This document shows positions 1-6,617 of a stretch of DNA of 20,526 nt, one piece after another (positions within the stretch are counted from its first letter, which is position 1; each line of letters starts with the position of its first letter). Source of the stretch: CAZECE01 sp964510525 (GTDB lineage Bacteria > Pseudomonadota > Gammaproteobacteria > Pseudomonadales > JANQJO01). The notes under the pieces were generated by a model, which saw nothing but the letters and a program-made list of their open reading frames with translations, made no database searches and was not told where the DNA came from. A program made the translations under genes and the position numbers. The stretch covers positions 1 to 20,526 of the forward strand of contig CAZECE010000122.1 of the NCBI GenBank assembly GCA_964510525.1, in the 5' to 3' direction.

Positions 1-561
1 GGTCATACCTGGGGCACGTAAATTGACGATGGTGACCACAACATTAATCGCACCCATAATGGAAGAAATACCCATCAAGTGCACTGAAAAAATGAAAAAG
101 TCAGTGCTGGGTGGGCCATAGGTTGTAGAGAGTGGCGCGTAAAAAGTCCAACCAAAGTTTGGCGCACTGGGGCCACCCAAAGCAGACTGGATGACAGACG
201 CTATCAAGATGGAGAAAGCGAAGGGCAGCAGCCAAAAGCTCCAGTTGTTCATTCTGGGCAATGCCATATCCGGTGCGCCAATCATCATTGGGATCAACCA
301 GTTAGCGAGCCCAACAAATGCCGGCATAACGGCCCCAAAAACCATGATCAGTCCATGAACGGTCGTCATTTGGTTAAAGAAGTTAGGATCGACAATCTGC
401 AAGCCGGGGAACATCAATTCTGCCCGAATAACCATTGCCATAAAGCCGCCAACCAAAAACATCAGCAAGCTGAATATCATGTACATGCTGCCAATGTCTT
501 TGTGGTTGGTCGTAAAAAGCCAGCGCTTAATGCCTGTTGGATGGTGTGCGTGCTCGCCCAT
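1..561 (-). CDS. ctaD: Cytochrome c oxidase subunit I, N-terminal 187 residues (runs off the left edge)
   Basis: This is the heme a / heme a3-CuB catalytic subunit of an inner-membrane aa3-type oxidase, which reduces O2 to water and pumps protons. Only residues 1-187 are in the window. The start ATG (559-561) is preceded by an AAGAGG ribosome site about 7 nt upstream and an in-frame stop. The protein opens MGEHAHHPTG, then has the typical TTNHKDIG motif. Hydrophobic helices follow. TTVHGLIMVFGAVMP contains His69, the expected low-spin heme a ligand. Further on are GLANWLIPMMIGAPDMA and the GGPSAPNFGWTFYAPLS loop characteristic of subunit I. The gene lies 51 bp downstream of coxB on the same strand, so the two are probably co-transcribed. 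The assignment is firm. The CuB ligands lie outside the window. Confidence 0.97.
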   Translation of the reverse strand, partial: MGEHAHHPTGIKRWLFTTNHKDIGSMYMIFSLLMFLVGGFMAMVIRAELMFPGLQIVDPNFFNQMTTVHGLIMVFGAVMPAFVGLANWLIPMMIGAPDMALPRMNNWSFWLLPFAFSILIASVIQSALGGPSAPNFGWTFYAPLSTTYGPPSTDFFIFSVHLMGISSIMGAINVVVTIVNLRAPGMT

Positions 562-578
562 GCTGATGCCTCTTATTT

Positions 579-611
579 AGTTTTCTGTTCAGTATTCAGT
601 TTTCTGTTCAG
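579..611. repeat. 14-bp direct repeat in the coxB-ctaD spacer
   Basis: AGTTTTCTGTTCAG occurs at 579-592 and again at 598-611, a 19-bp offset. The two copies fill almost the whole spacer between the coxB stop and the ctaD ribosome site. On the transcribed strand it reads CTGAACAGAAAACT. It may be a slippage duplication or a processing or protein-binding site. No function can be assigned. Confidence 0.8.
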
Positions 612-612
612 A

Positions 613-1830
613 TTAATGGTCGTAAATAACGTCTTTAGGTTGTACTAAGTCGCCGGTATCGTTGCCCCATGCGTTTCTTTCATAGGTGATGATGGCAGCG
701 AACTCTTTAGGTGTGAGCGTGTCTTTAAAGCCAGGCATGGCGTTCAATCCATTGCGAACTATATTGATGTGATCGCCAACGCGTTCAGGGTTAATCGCTA
801 TGTCTGCTGCGGCTAAAGCTGGGAACATGGGAGGTAAGCCCGCACCGTCAACTTGATGGCAAGCGGAACACTTGGCAAGGTATTGCTCTTCACCAAAACT
901 CATCAATTCATCCATAGTGAAGGTAGCTTCTACACTGTTGGCTGCTTCTTCGGCGGCTTTGGCTTGGGCCGCTTGCTCATCGGCGAGCCATTGTTTGAAG
1001 TCGTTTTGGGAAACGGCTTCAACCACAACGGGCATAAAGCCGTGGTCCTTACCGCACAGTTCGGTACACTTGCCGCGGTAAGTGCCTTCTTTGCCTTCGG
1101 GTACCAGGGTCCAGGATTCGTTTACAAAACCAGGAATGGTGTCTTTTTTGATACCAAAGTCAGGCACCCACCAAGAATGAATCACATCATCCGATGTTAA
1201 AAGAAAGCGTACTTTTTGTCCGGTAGGGATAACTAAGGGTTTATCTACTTCTATCAGGTAATTCGGGCTTTTTTCGGGTTCGGTGGCAGCAACGTTTGCA
1301 GAAGCCAAGCCGCTGGGAAATAGGCCGCCTGTTAATGATGGGGTTTCATATTGCTCTCTAGGCGTAGAGAGTACGGACAAAAAGCCCAGTTCTAATGTGT
1401 TGTCGCCTTCATATTCAAGGTACTCGTAGTGCCATTTCCATTGAGAGGCGGTGACTTTGACCGTCAACTCAGACTCGCTGGTGTCACTCATGGCCATTAA
1501 TACCTTGGTTGCTGGAACGGCCATAGCGATCAAAATTAAAAAAGGAATGGCGGTCCAGATGATTTCCACGACAGTGCTTTCATGGAATTGTGCGGCTTTG
1601 GCGCCTTTGGATTTGCGATGTTTAAAAATGGAGTAAAACATGACAGAGAAAACAACGATGCCGATCACTGTGCAACAATAGAACATCAATCGGTGAAGAT
1701 TAAAGATCTCTTGGCTGATCGCTGTAACGCCAACAGGCATGTCGTAACTTGTCTCAACGGCAAAGGCATTGAGGGTTAAAAAACCACAAAAAGCGGTCAA
1801 AAGAAGCCTAAATAAATCAAGCCTGCGCAT
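613..1830 (-). CDS. coxB: Cytochrome c oxidase subunit II with C-terminal cytochrome c domain
   Basis: This subunit accepts electrons from cytochrome c through the binuclear CuA centre in the periplasm. I start it at ATG 1830, which has a GGGAG ribosome site 8 nt upstream. A TTG six bases further upstream is too close to that site. Length is 405 aa. A signal peptide (to about residue 24) is followed by two membrane helices (about 47-68 and 86-113). The CuA ligands are visible: His218 (VIHSWWVPDFG), then Cys255, Cys259, His263 and Met266 in CTELCGKDHGFM. A C-terminal class I cytochrome c domain has CSACH at 321-325 and a probable Met365 ligand (NAMPGF). This makes it a longer caa3-like subunit II rather than the plain form of about 250 aa. 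It precedes ctaD in the usual order. Confidence 0.96.
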   Translation of the reverse strand: MRRLDLFRLLLTAFCGFLTLNAFAVETSYDMPVGVTAISQEIFNLHRLMFYCCTVIGIVVFSVMFYSIFKHRKSKGAKAAQFHESTVVEIIWTAIPFLILIAMAVPATKVLMAMSDTSESELTVKVTASQWKWHYEYLEYEGDNTLELGFLSVLSTPREQYETPSLTGGLFPSGLASANVAATEPEKSPNYLIEVDKPLVIPTGQKVRFLLTSDDVIHSWWVPDFGIKKDTIPGFVNESWTLVPEGKEGTYRGKCTELCGKDHGFMPVVVEAVSQNDFKQWLADEQAAQAKAAEEAANSVEATFTMDELMSFGEEQYLAKCSACHQVDGAGLPPMFPALAAADIAINPERVGDHINIVRNGLNAMPGFKDTLTPKEFAAIITYERNAWGNDTGDLVQPKDVIYDH

Positions 1831-1927
1831 TGGCAAAACTCCCTAAACAGTAACTGGCAGTGAACAGCAACTAAACAGTGCAATGAAGCTCGGTTTTGTT
1901 TTCTAAAGTAAAATCTGGGAAGTGCGT

Positions 1928-1933
1928 ATTATA
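1928..1933 (-). promoter_or_regulatory. Putative -10 element of the coxB-ctaD promoter
   Basis: The minus strand reads TATAAT here, a perfect sigma-70 -10 box, which would give a leader of about 90 nt before coxB. The -35 region at 17-18 bp spacing (GGTCGC/TGGTCG) matches poorly, so an activator may be needed. The position is seen in the sequence; the function is inferred. Confidence 0.45.
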
Positions 1934-1968
1934 TACAGGGAACATGTCTGGCGACCAGATGGGGAATA

Positions 1969-1993
1969 AAAAAAACTGAGACTCTTTAGTCTC
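1969..1993 (-). terminator. Orphan rho-independent terminator-like hairpin upstream of coxB
   Basis: GAGACT (1978-1983) and AGTCTC (1988-1993) form a 6-bp stem with a 4-nt loop. Read on the minus strand, the stem is followed by AG and then a run of seven or eight T residues. That is the layout of an intrinsic terminator pointing towards coxB. No protein gene on the minus strand ends here. It would stop an unannotated small transcript or shield coxB from upstream transcription. The stem is short. Confidence 0.5.
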
Positions 1994-2015
1994 GTGAGGC
2001 TCAACTCTATAGTTC

Positions 2016-2062
2016 GCAATTGGGTGAGCAATTGCACTCATGGTCGCACTGACAGTTGCACT
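2016..2062. repeat. 7-bp inverted repeat followed by 12-bp-spaced GCACT repeats
   Basis: GCAATTG (2016-2022) and CAATTGC (2029-2035) are an inverted repeat with a 6-nt gap. GCACT then occurs at 2034, 2046 and 2058, exactly 12 bp apart, as TTGCACT, TCGCACT and TTGCACT. Such phasing can mark operator sites or slippage. No binding protein can be named. Confidence 0.55.
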
Positions 2063-2141
2063 AAAAAGTCACTGTGGTAGCCTTCAGGTCACTTTTCAAG
2101 GTGCACGAATTATGGTCTTAAAGTGTTATCTTCGTGCTAGA

Positions 2142-2214
2142 TTGGTGTGGCTTTTTATTAGGTTGTGGCTTTTTATCTGATTGGTGTGCATTTATTTCAA
2201 GTTGGTGTTACTTC
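2142..2214. repeat. Degenerate tandem repeats (period 18-21 bp) upstream of the DUF1820 gene
   Basis: Four related units occur in a row. TGTGGCTTTTTAT is shared exactly by the first two (at 2146 and 2164). TTGGTGTG starts the first and third, and TTGGTGTT the fourth. The successive offsets are 18, 21 and 21 bp. The array ends just before the AGGAG ribosome site of the DUF1820 gene, so it lies in the promoter or leader. Confidence 0.6.
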
Positions 2215-2231
2215 AGGAGTAGGAGAGTTTC

Positions 2232-2597
2232 TTGGTTAAAGAAGATAAGAGTGGTGAAAAAAAGCATGTCTATCGCGTATCCTTTATTAACCACGGTAAT
2301 GTTTACGAAGTGTATGTGCGGGAAATTTACCAAAGTGATCTCTATGGCTTCATCGAAGTAGAGGATTTCTTGTTTGGAAATCGTTCTCAATTGGTCGTGG
2401 ATCCTGGTGAGGAGCGACTGAAAACAGAATTCAGCGGTGTCTCTCGCAGCTACGTCCCCATTCACTCTATTTTGCGGATAGACGAAGTAGAAAAAGAAGG
2501 GGTGCCAAAAATTATGGATGGGAAAGGCAGTAATATTGCTCAATTCCCAGGTATAAGCGGCATCAATGCGCCGGGTGGTGGTAAATCAAAAGACTGA
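2232..2597 (+). CDS. DUF1820 family protein (TTG start)
   Basis: A 121-residue cytoplasmic protein of unknown function, conserved in gammaproteobacteria. The core is typical of the family: VYRVSFINHGNVYEVYVREI (about 13-32), then GFIEVEDFLFG, SQLVVDPGEERLKTEF (about 52-67), and YVPIHSILRIDEVEKEGV, with a glycine-rich tail ending in SKD. There is no signal peptide or membrane segment. The start is TTG at 2232, because an AGGAGAG ribosome site lies directly upstream and no ATG or GTG precedes the conserved core in this frame. The rare start codon suggests modest expression. It converges with maf, with only 21 bp between the two stops. The family assignment is from memory of the conserved pattern; no biochemical role is known. 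Confidence 0.9.
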   Translation: MVKEDKSGEKKHVYRVSFINHGNVYEVYVREIYQSDLYGFIEVEDFLFGNRSQLVVDPGEERLKTEFSGVSRSYVPIHSILRIDEVEKEGVPKIMDGKGSNIAQFPGISGINAPGGGKSKD

Positions 2598-2622
2598 TTT
2601 AAGTACATTCTTATAGAATCAG
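2594..2622. terminator. Shared hairpin between convergent DUF1820 and maf genes
   Basis: CTGATT (2594-2599) pairs with AATCAG (2617-2622), and within the interval ATTCT (2607-2611) can pair with AGAAT (2615-2619) as an alternative. Each outer arm contains the stop codon of one gene. There is no strong T-run on either side, so it is at best a weak bidirectional terminator. Confidence 0.3.
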
Positions 2623-3224
2623 CTTAGTTTCAGCCCGGCCTCTCTAAGCAAATTACATGTGGCGATCAGTGGCAGGCCTATCAGCGCCGTGGGGTCATCG
2701 CTGCGGATTGATTCGCACAAGCTGATTCCAAACCCTTCCGACTTGCAGCTGCCTACACAGTCTAAGGCAGGTTCTGTTTTAAGATAGTGGGAAATTTCCT
2801 CTTGGCTCAGCTGACGCATTTTGACCTCAGTTGAGGTTTCTCGGCAGTTGAAGGATGCATTTCGAGGGTTATAAAGGCAAATGGCGGTGTGGAAATAGAG
2901 GGTTTGCCCACTCATATCCGTGAGTTGTTGTGTGGCTTTTTCCAAGCTGCCGGGCTTAGAGAGTAATTGATTATTGCAGATAGCGGATTGGTCACAGGCC
3001 AACACCAGCCGATCGGTATGTTGCCCGGCGATCTTCTTGGCTTTATTGAGAGCGAGCCTTTCGGCTTGCGCCTTGGCGGATTCACCGTTGAGTGGGGTTT
3101 CATCTACATTCGGGGCTACAACGTCAAACGGAACTTTTAAGCGCTTGAATAAGCCTTGTTTGTAGCTTGATTGAGTTGCCAATAGAAGTGGCTGATCAAA
3201 GTCGTCTGTTTGCGTATTTTTCAT
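2619..3224 (-). CDS. maf: Maf family nucleotide pyrophosphatase (YceF type, 7-methyl-GTP pyrophosphatase)
   Basis: Maf proteins hydrolyse modified nucleoside triphosphates to monophosphates. The YceF branch prefers m7GTP and acts as a house-cleaning enzyme. I start it at Met 3224 (MKNTQTDD), giving 201 aa, close to E. coli YceF. The longer open frame to 3275 adds 17 residues that look non-conserved. Visible motifs are LLLATQSSYKQGLFKRL (the degenerate N-terminal Maf signature), APNVDETP, the LACDQSAIC loop with the catalytic Asp, SKPGS, and CVGSCKSEGFGISLCE, which is close to the YceF sequence. The usual S-P-R of the N-terminal signature is replaced by S-S-Y-K. No Shine-Dalgarno sequence precedes 3224 and a promoter may begin transcription almost at the ATG, so the message may be leaderless. 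Divergent from yceD, as in E. coli. Confidence 0.92.
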   Translation of the reverse strand: MKNTQTDDFDQPLLLATQSSYKQGLFKRLKVPFDVVAPNVDETPLNGESAKAQAERLALNKAKKIAGQHTDRLVLACDQSAICNNQLLSKPGSLEKATQQLTDMSGQTLYFHTAICLYNPRNASFNCRETSTEVKMRQLSQEEISHYLKTEPALDCVGSCKSEGFGISLCESIRSDDPTALIGLPLIATCNLLREAGLKLS

Positions 3225-3229
3225 GGCCG

Positions 3230-3260
3230 CTATTGTACACAACAAGCTATTGTACACAAC
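3230..3260. repeat. Perfect 14-bp direct repeat in the maf-yceD divergent promoter
   Basis: CTATTGTACACAAC is present at 3230-3243 and 3247-3260, 17 bp apart, immediately before the maf start. TTGTACA is near-palindromic. A 17-bp period places equivalent faces a little over one and a half helical turns apart. The repeat supplies promoter-like elements on both strands. Confidence 0.85.
3232..3259 (-). promoter_or_regulatory. Putative maf promoter, possibly giving a leaderless mRNA
   Basis: On the minus strand, TTGTGT (3259-3254) and TACAAT (3237-3232) lie 16 bp apart, both supplied by the direct repeat. Transcription would begin near 3225, one base from the chosen ATG at 3224. The other TACAAT (3254-3249) could instead give a leader of about 18 nt. 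Inferred from consensus only. Confidence 0.4.
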
Positions 3261-3277
3261 GAGGGTGGCGGGCATAC
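3250..3277 (+). promoter_or_regulatory. Putative yceD promoter overlapping the direct repeat
   Basis: TTGTAC (3250-3255), from the second repeat copy, lies 16 bp before CATACT (3272-3277), a 4-of-6 match to TATAAT. This would give a leader of about 30 nt before yceD. The match is moderate, and the shared use of the repeat by both divergent genes is an inference. Confidence 0.3.
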
Positions 3278-3315
3278 TATTGGAAAATTAAATTAAGTGA
3301 TTTTTAGGGCATTTT

Positions 3316-3894
3316 ATGGCTGAGACGTTAATAAAAAGCGAAGCCTGGCTGGGTAAAGCCATCAAATTACAAGAAGCAATTAAAGGTGAGTGGTGTTTGA
3401 ATGGCTTCTTAAGATTAGGCCAATTTCCACGCCTGATGGCCTATGCCCCGATTGCCGGTGAAGATGCGCTTCGTGACGAACGTCCGATTCAAGCCACTTT
3501 ACGTTTTTATACCGATGCCCGTGGTCGAATGCGCTTATCGGGTGAGTTGTTTTGGCAGATTCCTGTTATTTGTCAGCGGTGTTTGGATATTTTTGATCAA
3601 AGGCTGCAAGTTCAGGTGGACTCTGTATTGAAGGATGCAAAAGCAAAAAAATTAAAGGCCTCCGAAGAAGACTGTGATGTGATCACGATTGAAAACAGTG
3701 TGCCTGAGTGGGCTGACTTGTTGGAAGATGATTTGCTTTTGGCGTTGCCAATTGTGCATAAACACCCAATAGAACAGTGCAAAGTACAAGTTGTTGCTGC
3801 TGAACCTCAGGAGTTGCCGAGTTCAGAAAGTGAGGATACTCAGCGGCCTTTTGAAAAATTGGCGGAACTGTATCAGCACAAAAAATCGCAGTAA
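3316..3894 (+). CDS. yceD: YceD / DUF177 family protein (23S rRNA accumulation protein)
   Basis: A cytoplasmic protein needed for normal 23S rRNA levels in E. coli, normally encoded just before rpmF (ribosomal protein L32). Length is 192 aa against about 173 in E. coli. A conserved CxxC (VICQRCLDIF, about residues 76-85) is followed by the family's acidic segment EWADLLEDDLLLALPIVHKHPIEQC (about 131-155). The C-terminal RPFEKLAELYQHKK corresponds to the family's RPF-type ending. ATG 3316 is preceded by a TAGGG ribosome site. The notable point is context: the next gene is not rpmF, and no L32-like reading frame fits in the 58 bp that follow, so the usual yceD-rpmF-plsX-fab order is broken here. 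Confidence 0.92.
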   Translation: MAETLIKSEAWLGKAIKLQEAIKGEWCLNGFLRLGQFPRLMAYAPIAGEDALRDERPIQATLRFYTDARGRMRLSGELFWQIPVICQRCLDIFDQRLQVQVDSVLKDAKAKKLKASEEDCDVITIENSVPEWADLLEDDLLLALPIVHKHPIEQCKVQVVAAEPQELPSSESEDTQRPFEKLAELYQHKKSQ

Positions 3895-3952
3895 ATCGTT
3901 CTGCAGTAAAAAGCCTATCGTTTTAAAATAACCCTACAATTATAAGATAACC

Positions 3953-6601
3953 ATGTTAAGTCTTTTATATTCGTTAACGCCACGGCGATCGAATAGCGCG
4001 TCGCCTATTGTCGGGCGCATGGCATTTTTAGGCCAAATAGAGAGTAAGCCTTTTTCCAGTCAGCCAAAAAAATATGAGCCGTTAATTAAGTTCCGTCATG
4101 GCTTTAATTCGGATCTTCGTCATAAGGTGAGTTCAAAAAGCCTGGAATCCGTAGGGGCGTTAAAGACATTAGAGATCGCTTGTAAAGCCCGAGCAGTTGA
4201 TGCCATCCAGCAAGAATGGACGCAAGGTCGGATAAAGTTTGCTATTTTGGGCGCGGGTCAAGAGCTGCCACAGATTTTGATGGTCAATCAAAAGCCAGCT
4301 TGGATGAGCGGGTATTATCGAGACCTCGCCGCCACCTTGGCCAGTGGTGCTCTGTCCGAGCAACACGTGTTTGCGCAAGCCTTGGGAGATGCTGAGCCAG
4401 GGCACGATCCGGCTTCAAACGGGCGAATGATGGCGCATCACTTTGGCGATCGCGCGCTGAATTCGGATGGCAGTCTAGCCAATATGGCAGGAAAAATCCG
4501 AATTGCCAGTCGCTCGTCGGCTCTGGGTTCTCAAATGCCTGCGGTGTATGGAATAGGTGTGTCTTTGAAGGGGACGGGGCAATTTAATGTGGCTTTTATT
4601 GGCGACTCTTCCTGTGCCGAAGGAGTATTTTGGGAAAGTCTTAACCAAATTGCTATTGCTCAGTGTCCTACGGTTATTATGGTCATGGACAATGGCATGG
4701 GCATTACGGTTCCCGTGGAAAAGCAAGTCGCGCACGGTAATATTTCCAAGGCCGCCTCAGGAATCATCAAGACTCTGGGTCCGGTTGATGGTTGGGATTA
4801 TCAAGCGGTGAAAAAAGCGTGCTCTGATGCGGCCGCTTCCGCAAAAAATGACGTGCCAGTATTGGTTCATGTCAAGGTCACCAGGCCTCACGGTCATTCC
4901 AGCACAGGCGGTACCCGAGCCGATTCTCTTGAATTGAAACAATTTAACCAAGAATACGATGGTATCGAGCATTTGAAACAAGCCATTAAAGATCAAGGCT
5001 GGGCGGATGATGCGCAAATAAATCAAGTGATTCAGGGGGCTCAAGCTTATGTGCGAGAGGCTTCTGAACAAGCTTGGCAACATTATTACCAGCCTATTGT
5101 GGACTTAGCGAAAAACTGTGTTCAGGTATTTCAGCAGGTATCGGAGTCTCCTGCATTGACTGATTCTGATCTGAAGTTGGTGGCTAAAAAAATCATCGCA
5201 CGCAGTGAGTTGACAGCGAACGTAGCACTCACACGATATGAGCTGCATCAGTTCATGCAGCAGGTGCTGTTAACCTTGCATCGCGGTGGCGGCGAAGCGA
5301 GCCATGTTCAGCAGGTAGTGGCATGGATTAATGCGCAACAATCAGCGTCAGTGACACGATGGTCCAGTGATGTCTTTGCATCTGAAAAATTCAGCGCAAA
5401 ATCCGTTTTGGTTGTTGAGCCAACCTACCCTACATCGCAGCAAAAGATGGACACCTTGGCCCACATCATTGGAGCCGGTTTATCGACGCTGTTAAGCAAA
5501 GATCCAGAACTGTGTATTTTTGGTCAAGATGCGGGTCAGTTGGGAGGAGTCAGTACTTGTACGCTGGGGTTGCAATCAGGGGTTGAGCAGTCCGTTTCGG
5601 GAGATTGGAAAAAAGCACCGGCATTAGAACAATATTTGCCAGAAAAAGGCTTTGGTGCCGATCGGGTATTTGATACGGCAATCTCAGAAGCGGTAGGGAT
5701 AATAGGTTTGGCGTTGGGTCGTGCCTTGGTTGGCAAAGCCAGCATTGCGGAAATTCAATACGTGGATTACATGCCTTATGCGTTGCAGCAGTTGATTGAT
5801 GAGGTGGCGAGCTTGCGTCATCGAACGGCGGGTGGACAGCAGGCACCTATGTTGATTCGAACGCATGGGCATCGTCAGCTGGGCATGTGGCACTCGGGTT
5901 CGCCGATGGGCCTGTTGATGAGCATACCGGGTTTGCACATCTTGGTGCCTCGCAGTGGCGTTCAAGCGTCTCGATTGTATCAAGCGGTGATGCAGGGTAA
6001 AGACCCGGCTGTTTCAGTTGAGCCGTTAAACGAAATGTACGCCAAAGAGGCTGTACCTGATAATTTAGATCAAGCCACTTTACCGGTAGGGCATGCTGAG
6101 ATCATTGTGGATACAACCGATGGTGTAGACGATGCGAATCAGTGCACAGTGGTGACTTACGGTGGCTCTTGTTGTCGAATTTCTGGGCAAGTGGCGGCTG
6201 ATCTTAAAAAAGAAGGTATTGGAATTAAGGTTGTGGATTTGCAAACCTTGTCGCCTTTGGATGTGAATGGGGTTGCAAAGGCTGCGATTCGTGCAACCGG
6301 TAAAGTAGTGTGGTTTGACGAAGATTACCCAAATGGTGCGATGTCATTCATTGCAAAAGAGTTATTACATGGCGGTGATAATCCAGACGAGAAGCTCATC
6401 TATGCCATTGAATCCGAAACCTTTTTGACGGCAAGGCCTCATAAGCCTGCGTATGGGGCTGATGGAGGTGCTTATAGCAAACCGCAAGCGGAGGACGTAC
6501 AGTTGGCGGTGCTTAAGGTGCTGGATGCAGCCGATGGTGGCAAGCGCCTACCACCAGGGTTGCTGAGTCGTGAGGCGATAGAGCGTCGCATTCTAAAATA
6601 A
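3953..6601 (+). CDS. Fused E1 alpha-beta subunit of a thiamine-dependent 2-oxoacid dehydrogenase
   Basis: An 882-residue protein joining the alpha and beta halves of an E1 decarboxylase of the pyruvate / branched-chain 2-oxoacid type. It uses thiamine diphosphate to decarboxylate a 2-oxoacid and acylate the lipoyl group of an E2 partner. Alpha half (about 65-330): YYRDLAATLASG, a GDSS diphosphate motif at 217-220 followed by EGVFWESLN, and the Mg-binding DNG at 246-248. A variable helical linker follows (about 335-490). Beta half (about 495-870): FGQDAGQLGGVS (523-534), DTAISEAVGIIGLALGRA (574-591), and MWHSGSP around His647 in place of the usual HSQS-E. Both active-site halves therefore depart slightly from consensus. 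The ATG at 3953 has only a weak ribosome site; Met23 is an alternative. No E2 or E3 gene is adjacent, so the substrate cannot be named. Confidence 0.88.
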   Translation: MLSLLYSLTPRRSNSASPIVGRMAFLGQIESKPFSSQPKKYEPLIKFRHGFNSDLRHKVSSKSLESVGALKTLEIACKARAVDAIQQEWTQGRIKFAILGAGQELPQILMVNQKPAWMSGYYRDLAATLASGALSEQHVFAQALGDAEPGHDPASNGRMMAHHFGDRALNSDGSLANMAGKIRIASRSSALGSQMPAVYGIGVSLKGTGQFNVAFIGDSSCAEGVFWESLNQIAIAQCPTVIMVMDNGMGITVPVEKQVAHGNISKAASGIIKTLGPVDGWDYQAVKKACSDAAASAKNDVPVLVHVKVTRPHGHSSTGGTRADSLELKQFNQEYDGIEHLKQAIKDQGWADDAQINQVIQGAQAYVREASEQAWQHYYQPIVDLAKNCVQVFQQVSESPALTDSDLKLVAKKIIARSELTANVALTRYELHQFMQQVLLTLHRGGGEASHVQQVVAWINAQQSASVTRWSSDVFASEKFSAKSVLVVEPTYPTSQQKMDTLAHIIGAGLSTLLSKDPELCIFGQDAGQLGGVSTCTLGLQSGVEQSVSGDWKKAPALEQYLPEKGFGADRVFDTAISEAVGIIGLALGRALVGKASIAEIQYVDYMPYALQQLIDEVASLRHRTAGGQQAPMLIRTHGHRQLGMWHSGSPMGLLMSIPGLHILVPRSGVQASRLYQAVMQGKDPAVSVEPLNEMYAKEAVPDNLDQATLPVGHAEIIVDTTDGVDDANQCTVVTYGGSCCRISGQVAADLKKEGIGIKVVDLQTLSPLDVNGVAKAAIRATGKVVWFDEDYPNGAMSFIAKELLHGGDNPDEKLIYAIESETFLTARPHKPAYGADGGAYSKPQAEDVQLAVLKVLDAADGGKRLPPGLLSREAIERRILK

Positions 6602-6617
6602 CGTGTTTAAATTAATG

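Larger units (their letters stand above)
1831..2231. other. Repeat-rich intergenic region between coxB and the DUF1820 gene
   Basis: About 400 bp with no convincing gene. It holds, in order: a repeated CTAAACAGT (1843-1851 and 1871-1879), a TATAAT on the minus strand, a minus-strand terminator-like hairpin (1969-1993), a 7-bp inverted repeat with three GCACT motifs 12 bp apart (2016-2062), and degenerate tandem repeats built on TTGGTGTG/GCTTTTTAT (2142-2214). The open frame through the last repeats (plus strand from 2134) gives a low-complexity Cys/Trp-rich peptide and overlaps the DUF1820 gene out of frame, so I treat it as non-coding. Confidence 0.6.

Noticed and set aside
355..648. Plus-strand open frame across the ctaD start and coxB end
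   Set aside because: It is antisense to strongly conserved oxidase genes and has no ribosome site or domain; it is a shadow frame. The same reasoning removes the antisense frames within mfd and the E1 gene.
1831..1836. TTG start for coxB at 1836
   Set aside because: It lies only two bases from the GGGAG ribosome site, while ATG 1830 has good 8-nt spacing.
2016..2214. CRISPR-like array
   Set aside because: The repeats are short, degenerate and directly adjacent, with no uniform spacers and no cas genes.
2134..2361. Plus-strand 75-residue Cys/Trp-rich reading frame
   Set aside because: It runs through degenerate repeats and overlaps the conserved DUF1820 gene in another frame. It has no ribosome site better than that of the DUF1820 gene and no recognisable domain.
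3225..3275. Extended Maf N-terminus starting at 3275
   Set aside because: The 17 extra residues have no similarity to the family and are encoded by the 14-bp direct repeats that form the promoter region.
3953..6601. Transketolase or 1-deoxyxylulose-5-phosphate synthase
   Set aside because: The order of domains, the EGVFWESLN alpha motif and the DTAISEAVG beta motif belong to 2-oxoacid dehydrogenase E1, not transketolase.
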